64,000 nucleotides of DNA from Paenibacillus sp. USDA918EY (GTDB lineage: Bacteria > Bacillota > Bacilli > Paenibacillales > Paenibacillaceae). The position numbers and the translations under genes are program-made. Below are positions 39,591-49,396 of the stretch, piece by piece; the stretch's first letter is position 1, and the number at the start of each line of letters is the position of its first letter. The notes under the pieces were generated by a model that saw only the letters and a list, made by a program, of their open reading frames with translations, was not told the DNA's origin and made no database searches. Location: the NCBI RefSeq assembly GCF_009870825.1, contig NZ_WTWY01000001.1:1-64000 (forward strand), in the 5' to 3' direction.

Positions 39591-42500
39591 ATGTTTTTGA
39601 AGCGGATTGAATTAGCGGGTTTTAAATCGTTTGCCGATAAAACCGAAATGGAGTTTGTCCGCGGCATTACGGCGGTCGTGGGTCCGAACGGCAGCGGCAA
39701 AAGCAACATTTCCGACGGGATCCGCTGGGTTCTTGGGGAACAAAGCGCCAAATCGCTGCGCGGAGGCAAGATGGAGGACATTATTTTTGCGGGAAGCGAC
39801 GCGCGCAAAGCGGTCAATTTCGGCGAGGTGTCGTTAACGCTGGATAATGAGGACCATGCCTTGCCTCTTGATTTTAACGAGGTGACGGTGACGCGCCGGG
39901 TGCACCGGAGCGGAGACAGCGAATATTTTATCAACAGGCAATCATGCAGACTGAAAGACATTACCGAATTGTTTATGGATACCGGCATCGGGAAAGAAGC
40001 GTATTCCATCATCGGACAAGGCCGGATCGAAGAGATTTTGAGCACGAGGTCCGAGGATCGCAGGGGGATTTTTGAAGAAGCCTCCGGTATCGTCAAATAT
40101 AAATCGCGGAAAAAGGATGCGGTGCGCAAGCTGGATGAAACCGAGCAAAACCTGCTCCGCATTCACGATTTGGTCACCGAGCTCGAAGATCAGATCGGGC
40201 CGCTGAAGGAACAGTCCGAAAAGGCCATTCATTACAAACAGCTGCGCGAGCAGCTTAAAACGAAAGAGATATCGCTGTACGTGTACCAGATCGAGCAAAT
40301 CCACGCCGCCTGGAGCGAGGCGAACGCCAAGCTGAAGGTGCTGCAGGAGGAGCAGCTTCAGCTGTCCACGGTCGTGTCCGCGCATGACGCCAAGCTGGAA
40401 AGCGATCGCGCGGCGCTGCGCAAGCTGGAGACGGAAGTCGAGACGCTGCAGGGTGAACTGCTGCAGTACAGCGAGGCTTACGAGAAAAGCGAAGGTTACG
40501 CGGAAGTGCTGCGGGAGCGCAAGCGGAATCTGGAGGCGAACCGGGAACAGCTTCTGAGCACGTTGAGCAGCGGCGACGAGCGTTTTGAAGACCGGAAAGC
40601 CGAAATCGAGCTGCTAAAAACGAAGCTGGAGGCTTCGCAGGAGGAACTGAAGCAGCTGCGCGAGCAGCTTTCCGCCGAAGAAACCAAGCTTGCGGGCTTG
40701 ACGGGCGGGATCAGCCAGCAGCAGGAGGAAAGCCTGAAGGGCAATCTGCTCGAGCTGATGAACCAAATGGCCCAGGCACGCAACGAAATCCGTTACGCTG
40801 ACCAGCAGCAGGAAGCCTTGTCCCGCCGGATGAGCCGTGCCGATGAGGAAACGGACAAATGGGAAAGCAAAAAAGCAGAGCTCATGGGGCGCAAGCAGCA
40901 GCTTGACCAGGCGATCGAAAAAATCGCGCAGGAGATTCGGGAACTGCGGGGCGGCTACATTACCGAAAGCGAACGCTACCAGTCGCTGCAGCGGCTGCTG
41001 GACGAAAGCCAAAGCATGCTGCGGAAGTGGGAGCAGAAGCGCGAGGCGCAAATTTCGCGCCGCGACACGATGAAGGAAATGGCCGATGACTTCGACGGCT
41101 TTATGCTTGGCGTCAAGGAAGTATTGAAGGCCGCCCGCAAATCGGTGCTTCACGGCGTACACGGCGCCGTCGCGGATCTCATCCGTGTCCCTGAGCGGCT
41201 GGAGCTTGCGGTGGAAACCGCGCTCGGCGCGTCGCTACAGCATGTGGTCATGGACAACGAGGCGGTGTCGCGCCAGGCGATCGCGTTCTTGAAGCAGCGG
41301 CAGCTTGGCCGGGCGACGTTTCTGCCGCTCGACGTCATCCGCGCGCGGAATATTGCCTCCGGCGACCGTTCCATGGTCGAGGGCGTAGAAGGTTACGTCG
41401 GCATAGCGGCGGATCTCGTGCAATACGACGGCAAGTATGCTCCGATCGTCGGCAGCCTGCTCGGCAACGTCATTTTGGCGGAAAGCCTTGAGGTCGCGAA
41501 CAAAATCGCGGCGCGCTGCCAATACCGTTACCGGGTCGTCACGCTCGAAGGCGACGTGGTGAACGCCGGCGGTTCGATGACGGGCGGAAGCCAGCACAAA
41601 AAAAACAACAACCTGCTTGGCCGCAAACGCCAGCTTGAACAATTGGACCAAGAAATAACCGATACGGAGAATCAGCTTCGCAAGCTGACTCAAAGCATTC
41701 AGGACGTGAAAAACCAGCTGAACGAAACGCAGGAAAAGCTGGATGAGCTTCGCCAAGCCGGCGACGAGAAGCGGGTCGAAGAACAAAACCTTTCCGGCGA
41801 CCTCAAGCAGCTGGAGCATGAGCTTCGGCATGTGCTGGAGCAGGTCGAACTGGCCGGTCAGGAGAAAAACGGGTTCAATGAAGAAAACGAGCAGCTGCAG
41901 AAAACCCGGGAAGAAGCCGTCAAAAAGCTCGCCCAGCTGGAAGAGGAAGAGAAAGCGACGCATCAAGCGATCCAGGCTGCCGAGTTTGCCCGCAAGGCAA
42001 GCGAAACGGCCAAGGAGGAGCTGCAAACCCAGCTGACCCAGCATAAAGTCCGGGAAGGCAAGCTGGATCAGGAATGTTTCTCGCTCGAGGAGCAGCTGCG
42101 CCGGATGCAAAACGAATTTAATTCCCAGGACAAGGAGCTGCGCCAATCGAAGACGCTTCTGGCTTCCATCGAGGCGGATCTCGAAACCAACGCCAAGGAA
42201 TCCATCCAGAGAATCGAGGACCTCAACCGTTACAAGCTGAAGAAGGAGCAGGCTTCCGAGCAGCTGGATTTCAAACGGGCCGCGCGGATGCAGCTTTCCA
42301 AAAAGCTGGAGCAGGACGAAAGCGAAACGAAAGAGCAGCGGACGCGTCTGAAAGCGGTGGAGGACCAGCTGCGGCAGACGGAAATCGGCGTGAACCGGCT
42401 CGACGTGGAGCTTGAGAATATCCTCAAGAAGTTGAGCGAGGACTACGAGCTGAGCTATGAGCTGGCGAAAGCGAGATATCCGGTTCCGGAAGACGTGCCG

Positions 42501-43160
42501 GCCGTGCAGGCCGATGTTCGCGAATTGAAGCGCGGCATCGCGGCGCTGGGAGACGTGAACCTCGGCGCCATCGAGGAGTATCAGCGCGTCAACGAGCGCT
42601 ACCAGTTCCTCAGCGAACAGAAGGCCGATTTGATCGAGGCCAAAACGACGCTGTACGAGGTCATCCGCGAAATGGACGATGAAATGTCCAAACGGTTCAA
42701 ACAGACCTTTGACGCGATCCGGCATGAATTCGGCACGGTATTCGTCAAGCTGTTCGGCGGCGGCCGCGCCGATCTGGTGCTGCTCGATCCCGAGCATCTG
42801 CTTGAGACGGGGATCGACATCGTCGCCCAGCCTCCGGGCAAAAAGCTGCAAAACCTGCAGCTGCTTTCCGGCGGCGAACGCGCTCTGACCGCCATGGCGC
42901 TGCTGTTTGCGATTTTGCAGGTCAAGCCGGTGCCGTTCTGCGTGCTGGACGAAGTGGAGGCGGCGCTCGACGAAGCCAACGTCGTCCGGTTTGCCCAATA
43001 TTTGCGCGAATTTTCCGAGCAAACGCAATTTATCGTTGTGACGCACCGCAAAGGCACGATGGAAGAAGCGGATGTGCTGTACGGCGTGACGATGGAAGAG
43101 GGCGGGGTTTCCAAACTGGTGTCCGTCCGTCTTGAAAACGACGAGGCAGAAATCGCCTGA
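39591..43160 (+). CDS. smc: chromosome partition protein SMC
   Basis: 1189 residues from the ATG of MFLKRIELAGFKSFADK; the frame upstream lacks a ribosome site. Walker A GPNGSGKS (31-38), coiled coil about 170-500, hinge about 510-670 (VAGGxMTGGS-type sequences including NAGGSMTGGS), second coil to about 1010, signature LSGGERALTAM near 1091 and Walker B VLDEVEAALDEANV. It condenses and segregates the chromosome with ScpA and ScpB. Confidence 0.97.
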   Translation: MFLKRIELAGFKSFADKTEMEFVRGITAVVGPNGSGKSNISDGIRWVLGEQSAKSLRGGKMEDIIFAGSDARKAVNFGEVSLTLDNEDHALPLDFNEVTVTRRVHRSGDSEYFINRQSCRLKDITELFMDTGIGKEAYSIIGQGRIEEILSTRSEDRRGIFEEASGIVKYKSRKKDAVRKLDETEQNLLRIHDLVTELEDQIGPLKEQSEKAIHYKQLREQLKTKEISLYVYQIEQIHAAWSEANAKLKVLQEEQLQLSTVVSAHDAKLESDRAALRKLETEVETLQGELLQYSEAYEKSEGYAEVLRERKRNLEANREQLLSTLSSGDERFEDRKAEIELLKTKLEASQEELKQLREQLSAEETKLAGLTGGISQQQEESLKGNLLELMNQMAQARNEIRYADQQQEALSRRMSRADEETDKWESKKAELMGRKQQLDQAIEKIAQEIRELRGGYITESERYQSLQRLLDESQSMLRKWEQKREAQISRRDTMKEMADDFDGFMLGVKEVLKAARKSVLHGVHGAVADLIRVPERLELAVETALGASLQHVVMDNEAVSRQAIAFLKQRQLGRATFLPLDVIRARNIASGDRSMVEGVEGYVGIAADLVQYDGKYAPIVGSLLGNVILAESLEVANKIAARCQYRYRVVTLEGDVVNAGGSMTGGSQHKKNNNLLGRKRQLEQLDQEITDTENQLRKLTQSIQDVKNQLNETQEKLDELRQAGDEKRVEEQNLSGDLKQLEHELRHVLEQVELAGQEKNGFNEENEQLQKTREEAVKKLAQLEEEEKATHQAIQAAEFARKASETAKEELQTQLTQHKVREGKLDQECFSLEEQLRRMQNEFNSQDKELRQSKTLLASIEADLETNAKESIQRIEDLNRYKLKKEQASEQLDFKRAARMQLSKKLEQDESETKEQRTRLKAVEDQLRQTEIGVNRLDVELENILKKLSEDYELSYELAKARYPVPEDVPAVQADVRELKRGIAALGDVNLGAIEEYQRVNERYQFLSEQKADLIEAKTTLYEVIREMDDEMSKRFKQTFDAIRHEFGTVFVKLFGGGRADLVLLDPEHLLETGIDIVAQPPGKKLQNLQLLSGGERALTAMALLFAILQVKPVPFCVLDEVEAALDEANVVRFAQYLREFSEQTQFIVVTHRKGTMEEADVLYGVTMEEGGVSKLVSVRLENDEAEIA

Positions 43161-43193
43161 TCCAGGCAATAGCGATAGAGATGGAGGAGACGT

Positions 43194-44204
43194 ATGAGCT
43201 TTTTCAAAAAGCTGAAAGAAAGCATTTCCAGCAAAACGGAGGCGGTGACAAGCAAATTCCGCGACGGGCTGGAGAAAACCCGCAAAGGGTTTGTCGAGAA
43301 AGTGGCGGACCTGATGATTCGCCGCAAAAAAATCGACGAGGAATTTTACGAGGAGCTTGAAGAAATTTTGATCGGCGCCGACGTCGGAGTGAACACCGTC
43401 ATGGATCTTATTGACGATCTGCGCGCCGAAGTGAAAAAACAGCGGATCGAAGATGCGTCCGAGCTGCAGCCGATTTTGTCGCAAAAGCTGATGGAGCTGC
43501 TGCGCGGAGACGACGACAACGCGATCCGGATGAATCCGGACGGCATTACGGTCGTTTTGTTCGTCGGCGTCAACGGCGTCGGCAAAACGACGACGATCGG
43601 CAAGCTTGCGCACCGCTTCAAGCAGGAAGGCAAAAAGGTGATTCTCGCCGCAGGCGACACGTTCCGTGCCGGAGCGATCGAGCAGCTTGAAGTATGGGGA
43701 GAACGCGCCGGCGTCGAGGTGATCAAGCAGCATGCCGGATCGGATCCCGCGGCCGTCATGTACGATGCCGTTCAAGCCGCCAAGCAGCGGCAGGCGGATG
43801 TGCTCATCTGCGATACGGCGGGACGTTTGCAGAACAAAACCAACCTGATGGAAGAGCTCAACAAAATTTTCCGCGTCATCCAGCGGGAAATTCCGGGCGC
43901 GCCGCATGAAGTGCTCATGGTGCTCGATGCAACGACCGGACAAAACGCGCTGAACCAGGCGAAGCTTTTCGGCGAAAAAAGCGGCGTTACCGGCCTCGTG
44001 CTCACAAAACTGGATGGAACGGCCAAAGGCGGGATCGTCGTGGCGATCCGCCAAGAGCTCAACCTGCCGGTGAAATTCGTCGGTCTCGGCGAAAAAATGG
44101 AAGACCTGCAGCCGTTTGATTCCGAGCAGTTCGTACATGCGCTTTTCGCCGGACTGATTCAGGAGCAAGAGCAAGGCGATGAGACCGAAACGGCCAATGA
44201 TTAA
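43194..44204 (+). CDS. ftsY: SRP receptor FtsY
   Basis: 336 residues. Short charged N-terminal region, N domain, then G domain with GVNGVGKTTT (125-134), DTAGRLQNK and TKLDGTAKGG. It docks the SRP-ribosome complex at the membrane. The gene follows smc by 33 nt, as in B. subtilis. Confidence 0.97.
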   Translation: MSFFKKLKESISSKTEAVTSKFRDGLEKTRKGFVEKVADLMIRRKKIDEEFYEELEEILIGADVGVNTVMDLIDDLRAEVKKQRIEDASELQPILSQKLMELLRGDDDNAIRMNPDGITVVLFVGVNGVGKTTTIGKLAHRFKQEGKKVILAAGDTFRAGAIEQLEVWGERAGVEVIKQHAGSDPAAVMYDAVQAAKQRQADVLICDTAGRLQNKTNLMEELNKIFRVIQREIPGAPHEVLMVLDATTGQNALNQAKLFGEKSGVTGLVLTKLDGTAKGGIVVAIRQELNLPVKFVGLGEKMEDLQPFDSEQFVHALFAGLIQEQEQGDETETAND

Positions 44205-44250
44205 AGGTTGTCCGTCTTAGTACGGGAGTCATGATCCGAGTCATGATATA

Positions 44251-44319
44251 AAAAAGGCTTTGCCATGGAAGGTCCGGGTTTCCGGGGAAAACCGCTTCCT
44301 TCGCAAAGCTTTTTTTTCT
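44251..44319 (+). terminator. terminator after ftsY
   Basis: GCTTTGC/GCAAAGC is the base stem with A and T tracts outside, and GGAAG/CTTCC an inner one; eight T follow. Just upstream, GAGTCATGAT is repeated in tandem (44226-44235 and 44238-44247). Confidence 0.8.
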
Positions 44320-44640
44320 TGTTAAAGCGCTGACCCGTGAAGCAGTAGAGGGCGGTGAAGCGGGGGCGGCATCTCCTGCCCGGCCGTGTACAGGCACACC
44401 TTCGGGGCGATTTTCATAAGCTTTAACAGGCTTAAGTCTAGGCGAAAAACCGGTACATAAAAAATCCTTTCTTGCGGTTCGCTCGAACATGATGTTTTTG
44501 GCATCAGGCAGCTGCAGCACCTAAAGTTACAGCAAAATATCACATCTCGTCATCGTTTTTTTATAGCAAATTTCCCCTTTGAACCTTCCAACGGAACAGC
44601 TGAGGACGGCCGGAATTCCGCGAGAGTGGAAATGGTAGAG
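44320..44640. other. noncoding gap between ftsY and hemolysin III gene
   Basis: About 320 nt with no gene I can support. Minus-strand frames here run into ftsY and look like shadows. There is a TATAAT at 44651-44656 without a good -35 that may serve the next gene. Confidence 0.4.
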
Positions 44641-44687
44641 GAGGGACGGTTATAATGTTAAGAAAAGAAACGATGAGAGGGTTGTTT

Positions 44688-45335
44688 ATGGCCAACACTT
44701 ATACCTACAGCCGGCGGGAAGAAGTGGCCAACGCCATTACCCACGGCATCGGCGCCTTGCTTAGCGTCGCGGCCCTCGTGGCGCTGGTCGTCTTTTCGAC
44801 GATGAAAGGAACGGCGTGGCATATCGCCAGCTTTTCCGTATACGGGGCGACGATGCTGATTCTGTATTTGAATTCCACCCTGGTGCATAGCTTTAAAGAG
44901 GGAAAAATCAAGGACCTGTTCGAAATTTTCGACCATTCCTCGATCTATTTGTTTATCGCGGGCACGTACACGCCGTTTATGCTGGTGGCGATCCGCGGCA
45001 CGCTCGGCTGGACCTTGTTCGGGATCGTGTGGGGAATCGCCGTGCTGGGCTGTATTTTTAAAGCCTTTTTCACGAAACGGTTTTTGTTTATGTCCACGAT
45101 TTTTTATTTGATCATGGGCTGGATGGTCGTCGTGGCTTGGGGGCCTTTGACCGCGGCGGTTGCGCCCGGTGGGATTGCGCTGCTGACGGCAGGGGGCATA
45201 TTGTATACGCTGGGAACGATTTTTTACGTGTGGCGGGGATTCCCCTACCATCATGCCATTTGGCATTTGTTCGTGCTGGCCGGAAGTATCGTTCACTTTT
45301 TCGCCGTGCTGGTTTATTTGCTGCCATGGTCGTAA
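44688..45335 (+). CDS. hemolysin III / TrhA-like PAQR membrane protein
   Basis: 215 residues with seven hydrophobic helices. Conserved metal-binding-type residues: NAITHGIGALLS, STLVHSF, FDHSSIYLFIAGTYTPF and PYHHAIWHLFVLAGSIVHF. PAQR-type proteins of this family affect membrane fluidity rather than being true hemolysins. GAGGG lies 6 nt before the chosen ATG; an ATG 11 codons upstream is in frame. Confidence 0.9.
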   Translation: MANTYTYSRREEVANAITHGIGALLSVAALVALVVFSTMKGTAWHIASFSVYGATMLILYLNSTLVHSFKEGKIKDLFEIFDHSSIYLFIAGTYTPFMLVAIRGTLGWTLFGIVWGIAVLGCIFKAFFTKRFLFMSTIFYLIMGWMVVVAWGPLTAAVAPGGIALLTAGGILYTLGTIFYVWRGFPYHHAIWHLFVLAGSIVHFFAVLVYLLPWS

Positions 45336-45411
45336 AAAGCCCGTCATGAGGGGGAGAAACGTTCCTTGATTCTGAGGGAAGATCCGCTTCAAAGATGACA
45401 AGGAATAATGC

Positions 45412-45440
45412 TTGACATCTTTCCTGGATTTATGTATGAT
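45412..45440 (+). promoter_or_regulatory. sigma-A promoter for ylxM-ffh
   Basis: TTGACA, 17-nt spacer, TATGAT. It lies about 55 nt upstream of the ylxM start. Confidence 0.85.
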
Positions 45441-45495
45441 AAGGAACGTTAATGAACTGTAAAGTGTTTTTCCTTGACGAAGGGAGTGCCCCTGG

Positions 45496-45852
45496 ATGAG
45501 TCAGGAGAATCGGCTCGAGAAAACGAACCGCATCAATCTGCTGTTTGATTTTTATGAACTTTTGCTGACTGAGAAGCAGCAGACGTTCCTTAAATACTAC
45601 TTTCACGATGATTTTTCCCTCGGGGAAATCGCCGCCGAGTTCGAAATCAGCCGGCAGGCGGTATATGAACATATTAAACGGGCCGAACAGGTGTTGGAGC
45701 AATACGAGGAAAAGCTCGGGCTGCTGAAAAAATACGAACGACGCGTTCAAGAGCTGGAAAAGCTGCGCGAGCTGGTCAATGCCAGCGCGATCGCGCAGGA
45801 CCGGAAAACGGACATCAACGATATTGTGGATCAATTGGAAGCATGGGAATAA
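45496..45852 (+). CDS. ylxM: YlxM, UPF0122 helix-turn-helix protein of the SRP operon
   Basis: 118 residues. LEKTNRINLLFDFYELLLTEKQ and YYFHDDFSLGEIAAEFEISRQAVYEHIKRAE form a sigma-region-4-like HTH, with a C-terminal coiled coil. It always precedes ffh in Firmicutes and in streptococci modulates SRP activity. Confidence 0.94.
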   Translation: MSQENRLEKTNRINLLFDFYELLLTEKQQTFLKYYFHDDFSLGEIAAEFEISRQAVYEHIKRAEQVLEQYEEKLGLLKKYERRVQELEKLRELVNASAIAQDRKTDINDIVDQLEAWE

Positions 45853-45876
45853 AGCAAACGAAGGAGGTGGCGGTTC

Positions 45877-47259
45877 GTGGCATTTGAAGGATTGACCAGC
45901 AGGTTGCAGAACGTGTTCAGCAAGCTGCGCGGCAAAGGGAAGGTATCCGAGGACGACGTAAACGAAGCGATGCGCGAAGTGCGTCTGGCCCTTCTCGAAG
46001 CGGACGTCAACTTTAAAGTCGTCAAGGATTTCGTGGCCAAGGTGAAAGAAAAAGCCATCGGTACCGAAGTGATGCAAAGTTTCACGCCGGGCATGGTGAT
46101 CATCGACATTGTCAACAAGGAACTCACCGAGCTGATGGGCGGAAGTCAGGCGAAGCTGGCGAAAGCGAACAAGCCGCCAACCGTGATCATGATGGTCGGT
46201 CTGCAGGGTGCGGGTAAAACCACGACTTCCGGCAAGCTGGCGAAGATGCTCCTGAAGCAAAACCACCGTCCGCTGCTCGTAGCAGGCGATATATACCGGC
46301 CGGCTGCGATCAAGCAGCTTCAAGTGTTGGGCGAACAGATCCATGTGCCGGTATTTTCGCTTGGCGACAAGACAAGCCCGGTGGAGATCGCCAAACAGGG
46401 CTTGCAGCACGCCAAAGACAACGGCCATGACTATCTGATCGTCGACACCGCCGGTCGTCTTCACGTCGATGAAGAGCTGATGGAGGAACTGCGGCAGATA
46501 CACGCCGAAATCAAGCCGGACGAAGTGCTGCTCGTCGTCGATGCCATGACGGGGCAGGATGCCGTCAATGTCGCGGAGACGTTTAACAAAGAGCTCGAAC
46601 TGACAGGGGTTGTCTTGACGAAGCTCGACGGCGATACGCGCGGCGGCGCCGCGTTGTCCGTCAAAGCGGTAACCGGCTGTCCGATCAAATTCGCGGCGCT
46701 TGGCGAAAAGGTCGATGCGCTCGAGCCTTTCCATCCGGAACGGATGGCTTCGCGGATTCTCGGCATGGGCGACATGCTGTCCCTGATCGAAAAGGCGCAG
46801 GCCAATATCGACACCGAAAAAGCCAAGGAAATGGAGCGCAAAATGCGCAACGCCGAATTTACCTTCGACGATTTCCTGGAGCAGATGGAGCAGGTTAAGA
46901 AGCTTGGTCCGATCGATCAGATCATGGACATGATTCCCGGCATGGGCAAGCTGAAGCAGGCGAAAGATTTGAAAGTCGACGAGAAACAGATGAGCCGCAT
47001 CGAAGCCATCGTCTTCTCGATGACGAAAGAGGAGAAGCAGCATCCGGATATCATCAACCATAACCGCCGCAAGCGGATTGCGACAGGCAGCGGAACCTCG
47101 CTTGCCGAAGTGAACCGGCTGATCAAGCAGTTCGACGAAATGCGCCGGATGATGAAACAGTTCTCCGATATGATGGGTCCGAAAGGCCCTAAAGGCAAAG
47201 CTTTGAAACAGCTTAAAGGATTGGCCGGCAAAGGCGGAATGAGATTCCCGTTCCGTTAA
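45877..47259 (+). CDS. ffh: signal recognition particle protein Ffh
   Basis: 460 residues. N domain, G domain with [10 protein letters not shown] (108-117), DTAGRLH and [10 protein letters not shown], and Met-rich M domain (about 300-440) with [23 protein letters not shown] start, AAGGAGGTGG. Binds 4.5S/6S RNA and signal peptides emerging from ribosomes. Confidence 0.97.
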   Translation: MAFEGLTSRLQNVFSKLRGKGKVSEDDVNEAMREVRLALLEADVNFKVVKDFVAKVKEKAIGTEVMQSFTPGMVIIDIVNKELTELMGGSQAKLAKANKPPTVIMMVGLQGAGKTTTSGKLAKMLLKQNHRPLLVAGDIYRPAAIKQLQVLGEQIHVPVFSLGDKTSPVEIAKQGLQHAKDNGHDYLIVDTAGRLHVDEELMEELRQIHAEIKPDEVLLVVDAMTGQDAVNVAETFNKELELTGVVLTKLDGDTRGGAALSVKAVTGCPIKFAALGEKVDALEPFHPERMASRILGMGDMLSLIEKAQANIDTEKAKEMERKMRNAEFTFDDFLEQMEQVKKLGPIDQIMDMIPGMGKLKQAKDLKVDEKQMSRIEAIVFSMTKEEKQHPDIINHNRRKRIATGSGTSLAEVNRLIKQFDEMRRMMKQFSDMMGPKGPKGKALKQLKGLAGKGGMRFPFR

Positions 47260-47297
47260 GCCTGGATATATATATTTTGTTGAAGGAGGTGAATTTC

Positions 47298-47570
47298 GTG
47301 GCAGTACGTATTCGTCTGAAACGCATGGGTGCTCATAAAGCTCCTTTCTACCGCATCGTGGTATCGGATTCCCGTTCCCCGCGTGACGGTCGTTTTATCG
47401 AAGAAATCGGTTACTACAACCCGGTTCAACAACCGGCTGAAGTCAAAATCGATGAAGATAAAGCTCTTGCTTGGCTCCAAAATGGCGCACAAGCTTCCGA
47501 TACGGTTCGCAACCTGCTGAGCAAAGCAGGCGTGTTGAAGAAGTTCCATGAGCTGAAGCAACAGAAATAA
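47298..47570 (+). CDS. rpsP: 30S ribosomal protein S16
   Basis: 90 residues from GTG after [28 protein letters not shown] is the S16 signature. The longer upstream frame includes the ribosome site and is not used. Next to ffh as in other Firmicutes. Confidence 0.97.
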   Translation: MAVRIRLKRMGAHKAPFYRIVVSDSRSPRDGRFIEEIGYYNPVQQPAEVKIDEDKALAWLQNGAQASDTVRNLLSKAGVLKKFHELKQQK

Positions 47571-47592
47571 TGACTGATGGTGAGGGTTATCT

Positions 47593-47823
47593 ATGGAAGA
47601 ATTAGTTGGAGTTATTGCTAAGGCTTTAGTGGATCATCCCGAAGATGTGACCGTGAAAACGGTGGAGAAGGATCACCTGATTGTGTATGAACTGACCGTG
47701 CATCCCGACGATGTAGGCAAAGTCATCGGCAAGCAGGGGCGGATCGCGAAGGCGTTTCGCACGGTCGTCACTTCCGCAGCAGTCAAAATGGATAAACGCG
47801 TAACCGTGGATATTATATCTTAA
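47593..47823 (+). CDS. khpA: KH-domain RNA-binding protein KhpA (YlqC)
   Basis: 76 residues with one KH domain, VHPDDVGKVIGKQGRIAKAF holding the GxxG loop. KhpA with KhpB affects cell length and RNA stability. A terminator follows directly. B. subtilis has ylqD next; it is missing here. Confidence 0.95.
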   Translation: MEELVGVIAKALVDHPEDVTVKTVEKDHLIVYELTVHPDDVGKVIGKQGRIAKAFRTVVTSAAVKMDKRVTVDIIS

Positions 47824-47834
47824 AGGTACGAAGG

Positions 47835-47866
47835 GGGCTAGGATGTATTTCCTAGCCCTTTTTTTC
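47835..47866 (+). terminator. terminator after khpA
   Basis: GGGCTAGG-ATGTATTT-CCTAGCCC followed by T7. Confidence 0.88.
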
Positions 47867-48010
47867 AAAATATAAAGGATGAAACTTGAAGGATTTAAGC
47901 CTTGTCCACGGTATTATATAGAGTAAAGAGAACATGCCGCCGGGCAAGCGGCGGTTATTTGTTTTATATGCCGTATTTTGTTTTTTTGAAAAACGCCGAG
48001 AGACGTTTCC

Positions 48011-48032
48011 GTTTCGGCCTTTAGGCCGAAAC
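48011..48032 (+). promoter_or_regulatory. hairpin in the rimM leader
   Basis: GTTTCGGCC-TTTA-GGCCGAAAC, 9-bp perfect stem, 11 nt before the AGGAGG of rimM. An earlier CCGCC/GGCGG hairpin (near 47938-47955) with TTATTTGTTTT also lies in this gap. They may attenuate transcription or control translation. Confidence 0.45.
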
Positions 48033-48055
48033 CGCAATAAACGCAGGAGGAAAAT

Positions 48056-48574
48056 ATGCCGCAAACACTTTTAAATGTAGGCAAAATCGTAAACACGCAT
48101 GGAATCCGGGGCGAGATCAAGGTATTGCCGCACACGGATTTTCCCGAAGTGCGCTTTGCCAAGGGCAGCGAGCTTTTGGTCGTCCCGCCGGACGGAAAAA
48201 CGCCGGTGCCCGTTACCGTTCAAACCTCGAGATTTCATAAGAATATGTACATCGTGAAGTTGAAAGAGTACGATAATATTAATGACGTCGAAAAATTAAA
48301 GGGCGGCATGCTGAAAGTGACCGGGGAGGATTTGGTCGAACTGCCCGAAAACGAGTTCTACTTCCATGAAATCATCGGCTGCGAGGTCGTGACGGACGAA
48401 GGACGGGAACTGGGCGTGATCACGGAAATTTTGACGCCGGGAGCCAACGATGTCTGGGTCGTGCAGCCGAAATCGGGCAAAAGCATCCTCATTCCGTACA
48501 TCGACGACGTCGTGCTGGACGTCAACGTCAAAGACCGGAAAGTGCTTGTGCATCTCATGGAAGGATTGCTGTAG
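48056..48574 (+). CDS. rimM: 16S rRNA processing protein RimM
   Basis: 172 residues. Two beta domains: [19 protein letters not shown] and, after a linker, [15 protein letters not shown] and a PRC barrel ([19 protein letters not shown]). Assists 30S maturation near S19. Stop is 1 nt before trmD. Confidence 0.95.
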   Translation: MPQTLLNVGKIVNTHGIRGEIKVLPHTDFPEVRFAKGSELLVVPPDGKTPVPVTVQTSRFHKNMYIVKLKEYDNINDVEKLKGGMLKVTGEDLVELPENEFYFHEIIGCEVVTDEGRELGVITEILTPGANDVWVVQPKSGKSILIPYIDDVVLDVNVKDRKVLVHLMEGLL

Positions 48575-48575
48575 C

Positions 48576-49328
48576 ATGATGAAGGTGGATGTGCTGACAT
48601 TGTTCCCGGAGATGATGGATGGCGTGTTTCGCTCGAGCATTCTCGGAAAAGCGCAGGAAAAAGGCATCGTCAGCTTAAACGCCGTGAATTTTCGCGAGTA
48701 TTCGAGCAGCAAACATGGCACCGTGGATGATACCCCATACGGCGGCGGCGGCGGCATGGTGCTGAAGCCCGAGCCGATTTTTGCGGCGGTCGAGGATTTG
48801 CTGACACGTACCTCCGCCCCGCCGCGCGTTATTCTGATGTGCCCGCAGGGCGAAACCTTCACGCAGCGGAAAGCGGAGGAGCTTGCCCAGGAAGAGCATC
48901 TTATCTTCATCTGCGGCCATTATGAAGGTTATGATGAACGAATCCGCGAGCATCTGGTGACGGACGAGCTGTCGATCGGCGACTATGTGCTGACCGGCGG
49001 GGAACTGCCGGCCATGGTGGCCATCGATTCCATCGTGCGTCTGCTTCCGGGGGTGCTCGGAAACGAAACCTCCGCGGTGACCGATTCGTTCAGCACGGGG
49101 CTGCTCGAGTATCCTCATTACACCCGTCCAGCCGAATTCAGGGGCTGGAAGGTGCCCGATATTCTGCTCAGCGGACATCATGCCAACATCGAGCTTTGGC
49201 GCCGCGAGCAGGCCTTAAAACGCACGCTGGAGCGCCGTCCGGACCTGCTGGAGAAGATAGAGCTTACCGATCAAGACCGCAAAGTGTTGAAGCGGCTGCG
49301 GCAGGAGAAGCAGGAAAGCGGCCGATAG
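48576..49328 (+). CDS. trmD: tRNA (guanine37-N1)-methyltransferase
   Basis: About 250 residues. [44 protein letters not shown] and [15 protein letters not shown] are the TrmD trefoil-knot signature. Makes m1G37, preventing +1 frameshifts. In B. subtilis rplS follows; here about 6 kb of other genes intervene. Confidence 0.97.
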   Translation: MMKVDVLTLFPEMMDGVFRSSILGKAQEKGIVSLNAVNFREYSSSKHGTVDDTPYGGGGGMVLKPEPIFAAVEDLLTRTSAPPRVILMCPQGETFTQRKAEELAQEEHLIFICGHYEGYDERIREHLVTDELSIGDYVLTGGELPAMVAIDSIVRLLPGVLGNETSAVTDSFSTGLLEYPHYTRPAEFRGWKVPDILLSGHHANIELWRREQALKRTLERRPDLLEKIELTDQDRKVLKRLRQEKQESGR

Positions 49329-49396
49329 GCCGTGTTCCTGCCTGATATTATGACGGCCCGCTCAGTTTAAATTCATCTTTTAAAGGAGGAATATCC

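Noticed and set aside
41235-44174. Minus-strand open frame of 979 codons opposite smc and ftsY
   Set aside because: It is the antisense phase of two certain genes; open antisense frames are expected in GC-rich coding DNA with strong third-position bias, and it has no ribosome site or recognisable domain.
44059-44543. Two minus-strand frames after ftsY
   Set aside because: One runs well into ftsY, both have unusual composition and no good ribosome site; the shared region also contains the ftsY terminator.
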